Origin: DATATB01 sp036268995
GTDB lineage: Bacteria > Planctomycetota > Planctomycetia > Pirellulales > PNKZ01
NCBI GenBank assembly: GCA_036268995.1
Contig: DATATB010000026.1
Span: 61,162-125,161, forward strand
DNA length: 64,000 nucleotides
Reading direction: 5' to 3'
The notes under the pieces are model-generated. The model did not search any database. It had not been told where the DNA came from and saw nothing but the letters and a program-made list of their open reading frames with translations. The position numbers and the translations under genes are program-made. Positions 17,598-26,721 of the stretch are shown piece by piece; positions within the stretch are counted from its first letter, which is position 1, and each line of letters starts with the position of its first letter.

Positions 17598-20500
17598 TTA
17601 GCCCTCGGTCGGGTGGACAGCGAGCAGATACCGTACCGAGCCGGGATGCTCGCCGGCAATGCGGCGGCCGTTGAGCAACAGCGGCCGCCGGCCGCCGCCG
17701 GCCCGCAGTTCGGTGGCGAAGCCTTCGATGGGCTCGTCGCGCTCCGACAGTTTGGCCAGCAAATCGCGAATGGCCGGATCGTTCCACTGGCCATCGGCGA
17801 TTTCGATCAGCGCCTTGCCCATCACGTCGGCCTGTGCCACGCCGCAAAGCGTGCAGAACGCGCGATTGGCCATCCGCACCCGGCGCTCGCCGTCGAGCAC
17901 CACCAGCGGCTCGCGGACTACGTCGACCACGCCCTCGGCGAACAGCCGCAGATCGTTGATATCGGTCGTGTAGCGTTTGGCCGCATCGATGTCGAACAGC
18001 GCCAGCACGGCGCCGTCGATGCGATTTTCCATGTTCTTGTACGGCCGGATCCGGAGCGAATACCAATGGCCCTGCAAATCGCGCACGTCGCGCGCCTGGG
18101 GCTCCGTCCTTTCGATCACGTCGGAAATCATCCGCTCCAGATCGGAGTAGTCGATGTTCGGTTTGATGTGGCTGATCGGCCGGCCCACGTCGCTGGGGAT
18201 CAGGTTCAAGACCTTTTCGGCCATGGGCGTGAAGCGCCGGATGCGCAGATCCATGGCCACAATCACGATGGCAATTTGCACGTTGTGCAGCAGATTCACC
18301 AGGTCGCTGTTGACCAGGCTCAACTCCTCGTTGCGGCCGTGCAGTTCGTCGTTGACGGTATTCAGCTCTTCGTTGGTCGACTGCAACTCTTCCTTGGCCG
18401 TATCCAGCTCCTCGTTCGTGCTCTGCAATTCCTCGTTGCTGGAAAGGATCTCTTCATTGGCCGATTGGAGCTCTTCATTGGCCGCCTCGAGTTCCTGGAT
18501 GATCGATTGCAGATATTCGCGGCTGGCCGCCAGTTCCTGCTGAAGCCGCGAGACCTTTTGCTCGTCGGGCTGCTGGATTTCAGGCGGCTGCGCGGGGGCG
18601 GCGGCCGCCGGGGAGCCCGCCCCGGGATCCTCGAACAGCACGAGGTAGTGCCGCGGCTCCTCGTCAATCGCCAGCGGAATCACCTCCAGATTGACGTCCC
18701 GCTGGCCGCCGTCGGCTTTGACCTTGAGTCCCACTTTGCGCACCGTGGTCTGGCTCTCGCGCGCTTCGTGCAGCGCGGTGCGCAGGCCGTAGAGCAGCCC
18801 CTCGCGCGCCATCTTGAGCACGTTCAGGCTGGCTTCGCCGGGCGCCGGTTCGAGCCAGGCGCCCGTCTGGCCGCGAAACTGCACGATTTGCAGTTCCGCG
18901 TTGACGATCACGCCCGCGGGCGCAAACCTGCTCAGCAGCACCTGGTTGGCTTCGGCCTGGACGTGAGCGACGCTCGGCGGCTCGTGCGTGCCCTTGCGCG
19001 GCAGGCGCGCCAAGGAAGGGCCTCCCGCGGCCGGCCGAAAATCCATTTCGAACTGCGGCATGGTGATTTTCTTGCTGTAGATGCGATGCCGCTTGTCGAC
19101 GACTTTGTATAGATCGGCCAGCGGGCCAACCGATTCGGCCGACCCCAGCATCAGAAAACCCTGCGCCCGCAGCGCGTAATGAAAGACGCTCATCAGCCGC
19201 TTTTGCAGCGACGGGCCCAGGTAAATCAGCACGTTGCGGCAGGCGATCAGGTCCAGGCGGCTGAACGGCGGATCGCGCGTCACGTCCTGCCTGGCAAACA
19301 CGCACATGTCGCGCACGGCCTTGCTGATCCGGTAGTTGCCGTCCACCTTGCTGAAGAACCGCAGCAGCCGCGCCGGCGAAACGTCGTCGGCAATGCTGGC
19401 TGGATAAGTGCCGGTGCGGGCCGTCTGAATGGCCGCCTCGCTGACGTCGGTGGCGAACACCTGGATGGGCACGGAACTGGCCTGGTCGCCCAGGTACTCC
19501 AGCAGCGTGATGGCCAGCGAATAGGGCTCCTCGCCGGTCGAACAGCCCGGCACCCACACGCGGATCGGACCCTCCGTGCCCCGGTTTTCGAGGATCTTGG
19601 CAAACGCAACTTTACGCAGGGCCTCGAACGAGTCGGGCTCGCGAAAGAACCGGGTGACGTTGATCAGCATGTCCTGGTACAGCAGCTTCACTTCGCCGGC
19701 ATTCTGCTGCAGGTAGCGCAGGTACTGTTCGGCCGTGGAGAATTTGTGCAGCGCCATCCGCCGCTGCAACCGGCGCTTGATCGTCGGCTGCTTGTACTGG
19801 CTGAAATCCACGCCGCTGCTGGTGCGCAGCATCAGAAACATGCGCCCCATCTGGTCGTCGTTGACGGCAAACTCTTCCCCCGGCCGCCGCGGCAGCCGCC
19901 GGCTGACATAAGGATGCCTGGCCAGGCGCAGCAACTCGGCGGCAATGGCCTGCGGCGACAGAACGAGGTCGACCACGCCGGTGGCGATGGCGGCTTGCGG
20001 CATGCCGTCGTAGGCCGCAGTCTCCGGATCTTGCGCGATGGCGATACCGCCCACCGACTTAATTTCGCGCAAGCCCTCGGCGCCGTCGGAGGCTGTGCCG
20101 GAGAGAATCACGCCGATCGCCTTGTTGCCGCAGTCGTCGGCCAGCGAGCGAAAGAAATAGTTGATCGGCAAGTGCTGGCGGCCGTCGGACGGGCGAGGCG
20201 TGAGGTGCAATTTGCCCTGCTGGACTGCCATCTGCCGATCCGGCGGAATGACGTACACATGGTTCGGCTCGAGCGTCATGCCTTCGGCAGCCTCGATCAC
20301 GGGCAAGGGTGTCTTGGCCGATAAGAGTTCGGACAAAGCGCTGGGATGCTTGGGCGCCAAGTGCTGCACGACCACTAACGTCAGCCCCGCGTTGGGTGCC
20401 AAGTGGATCAGCAATTCGCTCAGGGCCTGCAGGCCGCCGGCGGAGGCTCCTACGCCCACCAGCGTGGCGCACGGCTGGAAACGTTCATCGCCGGTCGCGT

Positions 20501-20600
20501 GCTGCTGCAAATCGGTCTCGTCGCCGTGATCGTCAGCCGCCGGTGGCGCGGCCTTTGGTTCGGCGTGCTGCTGGTCGCGTTTGGATTTTTTCTTGGCCAA
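17598..20600 (-). CDS. CheB-CheR-PAS fusion protein
   Basis: A 1000-residue fusion. A CheB methylesterase domain carries the triad Ser53 (GASAGG), His80 (VVQHLAP) and Asp172 (GTASDGAEG). A CheR methyltransferase domain (about 235-500) has the SAM loop VPGCSTGEEPYSLA and the NVLIYL segment. There is a linker with a PAS-like part, a long coiled coil (about 645-760) made of repeated LQS-NEEL heptads, and a PAS domain near the C-terminus. There is no receiver on CheB, so control must come from elsewhere. Such fusions normally sit with hybrid histidine kinases, as here. No MCP gene is in the window, so the methylated substrate is not obvious. Confidence 0.93.
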   Translation of the reverse strand: MAKKKSKRDQQHAEPKAAPPAADDHGDETDLQQHATGDERFQPCATLVGVGASAGGLQALSELLIHLAPNAGLTLVVVQHLAPKHPSALSELLSAKTPLPVIEAAEGMTLEPNHVYVIPPDRQMAVQQGKLHLTPRPSDGRQHLPINYFFRSLADDCGNKAIGVILSGTASDGAEGLREIKSVGGIAIAQDPETAAYDGMPQAAIATGVVDLVLSPQAIAAELLRLARHPYVSRRLPRRPGEEFAVNDDQMGRMFLMLRTSSGVDFSQYKQPTIKRRLQRRMALHKFSTAEQYLRYLQQNAGEVKLLYQDMLINVTRFFREPDSFEALRKVAFAKILENRGTEGPIRVWVPGCSTGEEPYSLAITLLEYLGDQASSVPIQVFATDVSEAAIQTARTGTYPASIADDVSPARLLRFFSKVDGNYRISKAVRDMCVFARQDVTRDPPFSRLDLIACRNVLIYLGPSLQKRLMSVFHYALRAQGFLMLGSAESVGPLADLYKVVDKRHRIYSKKITMPQFEMDFRPAAGGPSLARLPRKGTHEPPSVAHVQAEANQVLLSRFAPAGVIVNAELQIVQFRGQTGAWLEPAPGEASLNVLKMAREGLLYGLRTALHEARESQTTVRKVGLKVKADGGQRDVNLEVIPLAIDEEPRHYLVLFEDPGAGSPAAAAPAQPPEIQQPDEQKVSRLQQELAASREYLQSIIQELEAANEELQSANEEILSSNEELQSTNEELDTAKEELQSTNEELNTVNDELHGRNEELSLVNSDLVNLLHNVQIAIVIVAMDLRIRRFTPMAEKVLNLIPSDVGRPISHIKPNIDYSDLERMISDVIERTEPQARDVRDLQGHWYSLRIRPYKNMENRIDGAVLALFDIDAAKRYTTDINDLRLFAEGVVDVVREPLVVLDGERRVRMANRAFCTLCGVAQADVMGKALIEIADGQWNDPAIRDLLAKLSERDEPIEGFATELRAGGGRRPLLLNGRRIAGEHPGSVRYLLAVHPTEG

Positions 20601-20796
20601 GATCGTCGCCTACGAGGGGGCCATGAGCGCATAAGGCTCCAGTAAGTCTAGAGTGGTCAGCGCGGGCAATCCAGTGCGGCCCATGCCGGCGCGCAGCGAA
20701 ATCACTCGATTGATCGCATCGAAGCAACGCTGGTCGTCGAGCGGACAGCTCGCGCCCGCGTCAGCATACAGGCGGCAGGTGTGCTAACGTCGAGCT

Positions 20797-21534
20797 TTAG
20801 TGGTCGCGCAGACCTTTGAGCAGCCGCAGCACGATTTCGTCTCCGATGATTTCGCCGTCCAGCACCGAGAGGATTGCGCGGCACACGCAGGAGGTGCACC
20901 AGCAGTCGGCGTCGGGATTGGCCCGGCGGCATTTGGAGTTGGTTGCCAACAGGCTGACCATGGGCTCCCATTCGACCGCAACCAGGTAATCGACGAGTTC
21001 CGCACGGCGGGTTCGCCGCACCACCTCGGCCGATCGCTCTTGCAGTTCGCGGGCCCGGCGTACGACGACCGCAGAAGCCTCGCGCAGCGATTCGGATTGC
21101 AAGCGCAATTGTTCGGACTCGGCCCGAAGCTGGCAGCTCGCGCGCCGCGTGGCGCGGGCGATCCGCAAGACATCTCGCAGATGGACGATGGAGAAGGGCT
21201 TGACGAGGTATTCGTCGAACCCGGCTTCCTTGGCCAACGTGCGATGGGCCGTGTCGGCAAATCCGGTGACGGCCACCAGCAGCATGTTGTGCAACTGGGG
21301 CAAATCCCGCAAGCGCTTGGCCAGGCGAAAGCCGTCCAGCTGTGGAATCTGCAAGTCGATCAGCCCAACTTCCGGCTCGAAGGTCAGGGCCGCCTCGAGC
21401 GCCGCGGCGCCGTCATAGCAAATCCGTACCTCGTCGCCGCCGATCTCGACTAATCGGCCCAAGGTATCCGCGGTGTCGTGGTCGTCGTCAACGATCAAAG
21501 TCCGCAAGCGAGCTGTGCAATCGATCGTAGCCAC
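20797..21534 (-). CDS. Response regulator with C-terminal Cys cluster
   Basis: A 245-residue protein. The receiver has VDDDHD (acidic pocket, about 16-21), phosphoacceptor Asp61 in LIDLQIPQLDG, Thr91 in VAVTGF and Lys113 in YLVKPF. A coiled coil follows (about 130-185), rich in Arg/Glu. The C-terminal 60 residues contain Cys202, 211, 213, 216 and 218 (Cys-x8-Cys-x-Cys-x2-Cys-x-Cys), a possible metal site. No DNA-binding domain. The start is GTG at 21534, with GGAGG seven bases upstream; a longer frame to 21627 lacks a ribosome site. It precedes the CheB/CheR gene by 196 bases on the same strand and may belong to that pathway. Confidence 0.88.
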   Translation of the reverse strand: MATIDCTARLRTLIVDDDHDTADTLGRLVEIGGDEVRICYDGAAALEAALTFEPEVGLIDLQIPQLDGFRLAKRLRDLPQLHNMLLVAVTGFADTAHRTLAKEAGFDEYLVKPFSIVHLRDVLRIARATRRASCQLRAESEQLRLQSESLREASAVVVRRARELQERSAEVVRRTRRAELVDYLVAVEWEPMVSLLATNSKCRRANPDADCWCTSCVCRAILSVLDGEIIGDEIVLRLLKGLRDH

Positions 21535-21751
21535 GACGAAACCTCCAACCCAAGTAACCAAGACGTGCACGCTTAGCGGGACCAGCCATCCTAAGCAATC
21601 ACCGGCAGTGAAGTCAAATCTACACAAAAGATGTTGTAAAGCAGGCTTTTACCACCCCAAAGTTGTAGTCAAGTCGATAGCGACTGCCCTCGGGAAAAGC
21701 TGAGTCTCGGCGCTCATTATTTACATGAATGCGCGGGCGTCTGAGGAAGGT
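21535..21751. other. Intergenic stretch before heptamer repeat
   Basis: Leader region of the response regulator gene, lower in GC than its surroundings. No gene, RNA or clear promoter motif was found. It runs into the heptamer repeat that ends the kinase gene at 21848. Confidence 0.5.
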
Positions 21752-21850
21752 CAGTAGTCCGTTGTCCGTTGTCCGTTGCCGCAGCCACCAGGGGCCGACA
21801 ACAAACAACGGACAACTGACTACTGACTACTGACTACTGACAACGGACTA
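21752..21850. repeat. Heptamer-period inverted repeat at kinase stop codon
   Basis: On the left, TCCGTTG is repeated about three times (to 21778). On the right, CAACGGA is followed by about four ACTGACT heptamers and CAACGGACTA (21806-21850). The arms are complementary over the TCCGTTG/CAACGGA words. The last three bases are the complement of the kinase gene's TAG stop. Confidence 0.8.
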
Positions 21851-24685
21851 TTCCGCGGCGATGGGCTTGGCTTCGCCCGCGATCATCTTGAGACGCAGGC
21901 CGTGGATGCGCGAGACGGTGTAATACGCGGTCTCGAAGCCGATCGTGCCCGGTCGAATGTTCTTGCCAGACACCGCCGTCAGCGGGCCGGACCAGCGATA
22001 CAGCAATTGGCCGTCGCGATGGACGACGATCTCGGCTGTCGTGTCGCCGACAATCACTTTGACGAGATAGTCGTACTCAGTGCCGACGCGGATCGTGGCG
22101 GCCGCTTCGGCCCGCGGTGCCGGCCGCAGGCCCAGCAGGTGGGTTGTGGCGGTGGGCGACTCGGTGTTGCCGTTGTCGCCGCGCAGATCGAGCACGACCG
22201 CCTTGTCTTTGCCGACGGGCAAGTACAGGGCCGTGGTTTCCTTGGCGCGCACGATCGTGATGCGGCCGGCAAGTTCGTAACTGCCGTCGAGCCGCACGGG
22301 AATCGAAACATACGCGCGCGGCTTGTGTGCCGAAAACTCGACCGCATCGTCGCTCAGCATCCAACTGGCGTCGAGCTTGTCGCGCGTCGGATCCACGAGA
22401 CCGGCCAGCGCGCTCCAGCCCCCCGAATCGGTGCCGGGCCAAAGTGGCGCACCAGGTGATCGCGGATTCGAGACGGCGGCGAATTCGTCGTCACGCAGTC
22501 GAGCCGTCATCGGTGGCGGGACCGTCAGAACGGACTTCCCGCTCCTGAGCACGTAGATCCCGAGCACGGCGCTCAGCAAGACCAGCCCCGCAGCCAGGGC
22601 GATCGGTCTTGCGCGACGCCGCGCAGGGCTTCCGGCCGCGCCGGCGGACATTTCGGCCTGCGCGGTCTTGAGCCGGGCTTGCAGGATGTCGCGCTGGCTG
22701 CGGAGCTTGCTGAGCGTGGCATCGACCTGGGCCAGTTGCAGCCGCAAGTCGTGCAATTGTTCTTGCTGATCGGCCAACTGAGCGGCGAACTCGTCGGCCA
22801 CGCGCTGGAGCTCGGCCTGCTGCCGCTGGGCTTCGGCCGCACTCTCGGCGTCCGCGGTGCTCGCCGCTCGCTGGGCCGCTTCGGCCGCGGCCTGGCGATG
22901 TTGCCGGACTTGAACGTTGAAGTCGGCGGCCACTTGCTGGGCCTGTTGCGCGAGTTGGGCCAACTGGTCGCGCCGCCGCTGGTATTCGAGCACCGCGCCG
23001 TCGAGCTGGTGCTGGGTATCGAGCAGCTCTTTGAGCGCCGCCGGCGCGTGCGCGTGAAACAGGGTCCACAATCGCGTGTGCCAGCCGCGCCGCTGAGTGA
23101 CCGGCGCCCACGCGTCGGTATCGTGTGGAATTCCGGGCAGCGGCTCGGGACGATGCGGCGCGGCCGCTCGCAGTGCGGGCTGCGCAAGTGGCTTGCCAGC
23201 GCGGAAGGCTGCGATCGCCGCGTTCAGCTCCTCGGCCGATTGGTAGCGGTTGTTCGGATATTTCTCCAGCAGCCGCATCACGATGGCCGCTAGCGCCTCG
23301 GGCACTTCGGGCGCCACGTCGCGCAGCGGTCTCGGCTGCTCGAAGGCATGCTGAAAGATCATGCCGGTCGGCGAATCCGATTCAAATGGCAGCCGGCCGG
23401 AAAGCATGCGATACATGAGCGCGCCGACGGAATACAAATCGGACCGGCTATCGACCTTCAACCCGCGCGCCTGTTCGGGCGGAATGTAGTCGACCGTACC
23501 CATGATCACGCCGGTGGCCGTGAGGTTTTCGCCGCCGCCTGAAGTTTTCACCAGCCCGAAATCCGCAACCAAGGCCCGGCCGTGCTCGTGGTCCAGCAGA
23601 ATGTTGCCGGGCTTGATGTCGCGATGGATCAGACCTTGGGCATGCGCGGCGGCCAGCCCCGCCAGGCATTGGGCGATGATCGGCAGCGTTTCGTCGATGT
23701 CGAGCTTTGCGCGCCGCGCCAGCAACCCGGCCAGCGACTCGCCGGGCACGAACTGCATCACAAAGTAGTGATGGCCGGCATCTTCGCCGCAGGCGAATAC
23801 TTGCACGACGTTGGGATGCACGAGCCGGGCAATGGCCGTGGCCTCGGCGCGGAACCGGCGGACGAAGTCGGGATGCCTGGCCAACTCGGGCGGCAGCACT
23901 TTGATCGCCACCACACGCTGCAGCCCCTCGTCGATGGCCTTGAACACGTCGCCCATTCCACCGCCGCCGATGCGCTCGAGGATGCGGTAACCGCCCAGAT
24001 GTGCAAAGGCCGGCACCGGGGGCGTCGCATCGTCGCGCCGCCCAGTCGCCGGCCGATGTCCGGTGGGTGGTGTGTGCAGCGATGAGGGATCGATGATACC
24101 CAGCGCCGGCGTGTCCGCCTCAGCCGCCCGACTTGCCTCGTCGGCTTGGCGCACTGCTACGCATACCTGGCGGCAGTCCGTGAAGCGATCGTTCGGATCG
24201 AAGCCCAGGCAGCGATCGATGATCGGCCGCAGCCGCTTGGAGACTTTCGCTCGGGCTTTCGCGCTGCGCAGATACGCGTCGACGCCGGTTTGGCCAGTCA
24301 GCCGGCAGAGCAGGGCCCCCAATTGATAGGCATCGATGCGGCGCGGATCGATGGCGATCCCGGCCTGCACCAGCCGCTTGTGCGCGACGGCCAGTTCCGT
24401 CGAGAGCTGCCCGACCGTCTTGCCTTGCATCTCGGGCGGATACTGCTGGTGGCCGTCGCCGGGGTTGCATTCAATGGTGGCGGCCGGCGGCACCAGTTGC
24501 GGCTGGCCGGCTTCATCGAGCGTGATGTTCTCCAGCCTCACCGCTCCGTGCAGGCGGCCGCAGTCGTGCAGTGTGGCGAGCTGATCGGCCAGCGCAATGA
24601 GCCACTGCCAGACTTGCTCGGGCGTGAGCGACTCGGCCTTGGCCGGTGTCTCGACTGCCGCGGTGATGGGTCGCTCGTCGGCCAC
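21848..24685 (-). CDS. Pseudokinase-kinase fusion membrane protein
   Basis: A 945-residue protein. Residues 20-185 resemble a kinase C-lobe that has lost catalysis: GRLHGAVRLENI replaces the HRD loop, YPPEM the APE motif, and RCLGFDPNDRF is kept. A full kinase follows: IGGGGMGDVFKA (239-250), Lys262, HRDIKPGN from His354, DFG from Asp375 and GTVDYIPPEQ. Then come a coiled coil of about 120 residues rich in Gln/Ala/Glu, one membrane helix (IALAAGLVLLSAVLGIYVL) and a C-terminal all-beta domain of about 200 residues. Start: GTG at 24685 with GGGAG nine bases upstream; the longer frame runs through the rhomboid gene and is not real. The stop codon is provided by a heptamer repeat. Confidence 0.88.
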   Translation of the reverse strand: MADERPITAAVETPAKAESLTPEQVWQWLIALADQLATLHDCGRLHGAVRLENITLDEAGQPQLVPPAATIECNPGDGHQQYPPEMQGKTVGQLSTELAVAHKRLVQAGIAIDPRRIDAYQLGALLCRLTGQTGVDAYLRSAKARAKVSKRLRPIIDRCLGFDPNDRFTDCRQVCVAVRQADEASRAAEADTPALGIIDPSSLHTPPTGHRPATGRRDDATPPVPAFAHLGGYRILERIGGGGMGDVFKAIDEGLQRVVAIKVLPPELARHPDFVRRFRAEATAIARLVHPNVVQVFACGEDAGHHYFVMQFVPGESLAGLLARRAKLDIDETLPIIAQCLAGLAAAHAQGLIHRDIKPGNILLDHEHGRALVADFGLVKTSGGGENLTATGVIMGTVDYIPPEQARGLKVDSRSDLYSVGALMYRMLSGRLPFESDSPTGMIFQHAFEQPRPLRDVAPEVPEALAAIVMRLLEKYPNNRYQSAEELNAAIAAFRAGKPLAQPALRAAAPHRPEPLPGIPHDTDAWAPVTQRRGWHTRLWTLFHAHAPAALKELLDTQHQLDGAVLEYQRRRDQLAQLAQQAQQVAADFNVQVRQHRQAAAEAAQRAASTADAESAAEAQRQQAELQRVADEFAAQLADQQEQLHDLRLQLAQVDATLSKLRSQRDILQARLKTAQAEMSAGAAGSPARRRARPIALAAGLVLLSAVLGIYVLRSGKSVLTVPPPMTARLRDDEFAAVSNPRSPGAPLWPGTDSGGWSALAGLVDPTRDKLDASWMLSDDAVEFSAHKPRAYVSIPVRLDGSYELAGRITIVRAKETTALYLPVGKDKAVVLDLRGDNGNTESPTATTHLLGLRPAPRAEAAATIRVGTEYDYLVKVIVGDTTAEIVVHRDGQLLYRWSGPLTAVSGKNIRPGTIGFETAYYTVSRIHGLRLKMIAGEAKPIAAE

Positions 24686-24732
24686 GACTCGATTCTCCCG
24701 GCTGCATTGCCGTGATCCAACCACCAGCATTG

Positions 24733-24830
24733 GATCGACCGAAAAATAACTTCTCCGCGACCCCCTCTCCCCTTGTGGGAGAGGGCAGGGTGAGGGGCCG
24801 GGAAATACGGAAGTTATTTTTCGGTCGATC
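24733..24830. repeat. MITE-like palindromic element
   Basis: Perfect 21-base terminal inverted repeats (24733-24753 and 24810-24830, beginning GATCGACCGAAAAATAAC) enclose a second, GC-rich palindrome made of CCCTCTCC and GGAGAGGG words. It fills the gap between the rhomboid stop codon and the kinase start. No coding capacity. The structure is that of a non-autonomous miniature element. Confidence 0.85.
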
Positions 24831-24831
24831 C

Positions 24832-25521
24832 TTACGCGTCGAAAGTCCAGGCGGGGCGGCGGCCTTTTATGGTAATCGCTGAGGGGAGCATGAGCACGGC
24901 CGCGAGGCCACAAAACAGTCCCAGCAAGTGGCCCAGGTTGGTCCAATTCCATCCCCACCAGAACAGTCCCCAGACTTCCAGCAGCGGCACCAGCAGGATG
25001 GCCCACAGGGCACGCAGTGAGAAATGGTCCCAGCGGATAAACCAATACACCCAATGCTGCGGCCGATGCACGAGCCCGAGCAGCAACGAGAGCGGGAAGA
25101 CGGCCAGGTAATAAACGTCGACCAGGCAGGCCGGCATCAGCGTGATGCACACCGCGATGACGGCAAAAATGGCACCTGAGGAGCCGAGCAGATAGCCGTG
25201 ACACAAAAACCGGGCGATGATTCCCAGCGCAAGCGCCGAGCCCAGATAAGTCAGCGTGTAATAAAAGTTGCCGAGCCGGCGGTTGGCCGGATTGCCGAAT
25301 ACCAGCAGCACCCACATATTGCCCAGCAGATGCCACCAACTGGCGTGCGCAAAGGCATAGGTAATGACGCTCAGCACGCCCGTGCCGGGCCCCACCAGCC
25401 AATAGGGCGAGCGGCCCAAGGCAAAAGCCAGCACGTTGGCCACGACGATCAGGCCGTTGGCCAGCGGAATCGCATCGCGCGGGTGAGAATCGTGAAATCG
25501 CGTCGGCACGGCGAAGAACAT
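24832..25521 (-). CDS. Rhomboid family intramembrane serine protease
   Basis: A 229-residue polytopic membrane protein with about six or seven helices. Active-site features are HLLGNMW (His64 to Asn68) in the second helix region, the nucleophile in GSSGA (Ser115) and the catalytic histidine in NLGHLLGLFCG (His198). The ATG at 25521 gives the family's usual MFF start and has GAGG ten bases upstream; two earlier ATGs are in frame at 25551 and 25575. It lies between the sigma factor and the kinase gene on the same strand, so a role in membrane proteolysis linked to their signalling is possible but unproven. Confidence 0.93.
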   Translation of the reverse strand: MFFAVPTRFHDSHPRDAIPLANGLIVVANVLAFALGRSPYWLVGPGTGVLSVITYAFAHASWWHLLGNMWVLLVFGNPANRRLGNFYYTLTYLGSALALGIIARFLCHGYLLGSSGAIFAVIAVCITLMPACLVDVYYLAVFPLSLLLGLVHRPQHWVYWFIRWDHFSLRALWAILLVPLLEVWGLFWWGWNWTNLGHLLGLFCGLAAVLMLPSAITIKGRRPAWTFDA

Positions 25522-25679
25522 GGCTGGGGCACCTCGGGCTGGCAAGTGCATGGTTTCGGGGGGTGTCGCTTCCACTACTCTACTGAATGTAGTGGGAAGC
25601 CCGTTCCGGCAGCCCGCGCGCAGAAATCTCGCCGAGAACTACCGCATTTAGCACCGGCGCCCTTGGGCCGGACGGCCGC

Positions 25680-26501
25680 TTACGCCCCGGAATCGACTCT
25701 CGGCATGATCCGCGACAGCGTCGTATCGATTCGCTCCGCTCGCTGCTGCCGCAAGGCGGCGCTGGTGTCGCCGTAAGCCCGCCGAATGGCGTTTTCCAGG
25801 CCGCCATGCGTGGTGAGATAGTCGCCCAGGTGGGCCCATTCGGCGGCAAACTCGGCGCCCGCGGTCTGGGCTTCGGCGTAGCGGCCGACGTGCTCGCGCA
25901 CGAGATCTTCAAAAATTGCGGCCAATCGGCGGCGGGCCGCCTTGTAATAGTTTTCGGCCGCCGAAATCTTCAGCCCCAGCGCGTCGGCCACTTCGGCCAT
26001 CGCCATTTCTTCGCAGATCCGGCCATACAGCACGCGAAAGTAATCGCCTTTGCCGCTCTGGTGATATTCGGCCAGCAGCCGGTCGACCGCTTGCTCGAGC
26101 AAATCGTCGGCCCAGGCCGCGTCGAAAGCGTCAAGCTGTTCGGCCGGAGCATCCGATCCGCCCAGCTCGCCGCCTTGGTCCAGATGTTCGCGCATCAGCC
26201 GCGCCCGGCCTTGGGCCACGCGGGCGCGATTGGAGATCACATTGCGAGTCACCGTGCAAAGCAGCGTGCGGAGCTTGGCGGAACGGTTGGCGGTCCAGCG
26301 GGCCAGCAGGCGGTTGGTGAGCAAGGCTTCGAACGTTTCGGCGGCCACGTCTTCGGAGTCCGCCAGGCCCAGCCCGCCAAATCGGGCCGCAAAGCGGCAG
26401 ACCGGTCCCCAATAGTCGTTGAGAAACTGCCGCCAGTCGGTCTCGCCGCCGCTGGCGACAATCCGCTGCACCAAGGTATGCCGCGTTTCGGGAAAGCCCA
26501 T
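25680..26501 (-). CDS. ECF-type RNA polymerase sigma factor
   Basis: A 273-residue protein with sigma region 2 (about 25-95, DYWGPVCRFAARFG, SEDVAAETFEALL and a LRTLLCTVTRNVISNR block) and region 4 (about 150-195, CEEMAMAEVADALGLKISAAENYYKAARRRL). A C-terminal extension of about 75 residues is unusual for a plain ECF factor and resembles planctomycete groups where the extension has a regulatory role. No anti-sigma gene is adjacent, which also fits such groups. It is divergent from pspA and upstream of the rhomboid gene on its own strand. Confidence 0.85.
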   Translation of the reverse strand: MGFPETRHTLVQRIVASGGETDWRQFLNDYWGPVCRFAARFGGLGLADSEDVAAETFEALLTNRLLARWTANRSAKLRTLLCTVTRNVISNRARVAQGRARLMREHLDQGGELGGSDAPAEQLDAFDAAWADDLLEQAVDRLLAEYHQSGKGDYFRVLYGRICEEMAMAEVADALGLKISAAENYYKAARRRLAAIFEDLVREHVGRYAEAQTAGAEFAAEWAHLGDYLTTHGGLENAIRRAYGDTSAALRQQRAERIDTTLSRIMPRVDSGA

Positions 26502-26546
26502 GACTTAATTCTCGTCAGGCGTTTGGCGAGCGTCAAACTGTTGGTG

Positions 26547-26583
26547 GAGGACTCCGGTCGCTGACGCTCCCGGCTCGCCGGCT
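26547..26583 (-). repeat. 37-bp dispersed repeat, copy 1
   Basis: Read on the minus strand it starts AGCCGGCGAGCCGGGAGC and ends CGGAGTCCTC. It matches the copy at 34209-34245 in 36 of 37 positions. It contains a CCGG-CGAG-CCGG mini-hairpin. It sits in the divergent gap between the sigma factor and pspA. Confidence 0.85.
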
Positions 26584-26721
26584 CGCCTGACGACGGTAAC
26601 TCGTCAGACAGAAATTCGGTTTTTTTCTGCCGATTGGCCCCGGCTGTTACATGAATCAGTCAGAAGACCAAAGTGGCCGCAGCCGGCCAGCCTGTTACCA
26701 CGAGCCAAAAGGAGCGAGCAA

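Noticed and set aside
18350..18500. Repetitive DNA inside the CheB/CheR gene
   Set aside because: It encodes LQS-NEEL coiled-coil heptads of the fusion protein and is explained by the coding sequence.
24755..24808. CCCTCTCC/GGAGAGGG tract as a CRISPR-like array
   Set aside because: Only one inverted pair, no regularly spaced direct repeats, no cas genes.
24686..25402. N-terminal extension of the pseudokinase-kinase protein
   Set aside because: This stretch runs through the rhomboid gene in another frame and through the MITE-like element; the GTG at 24685 with GGGAG is a better start.
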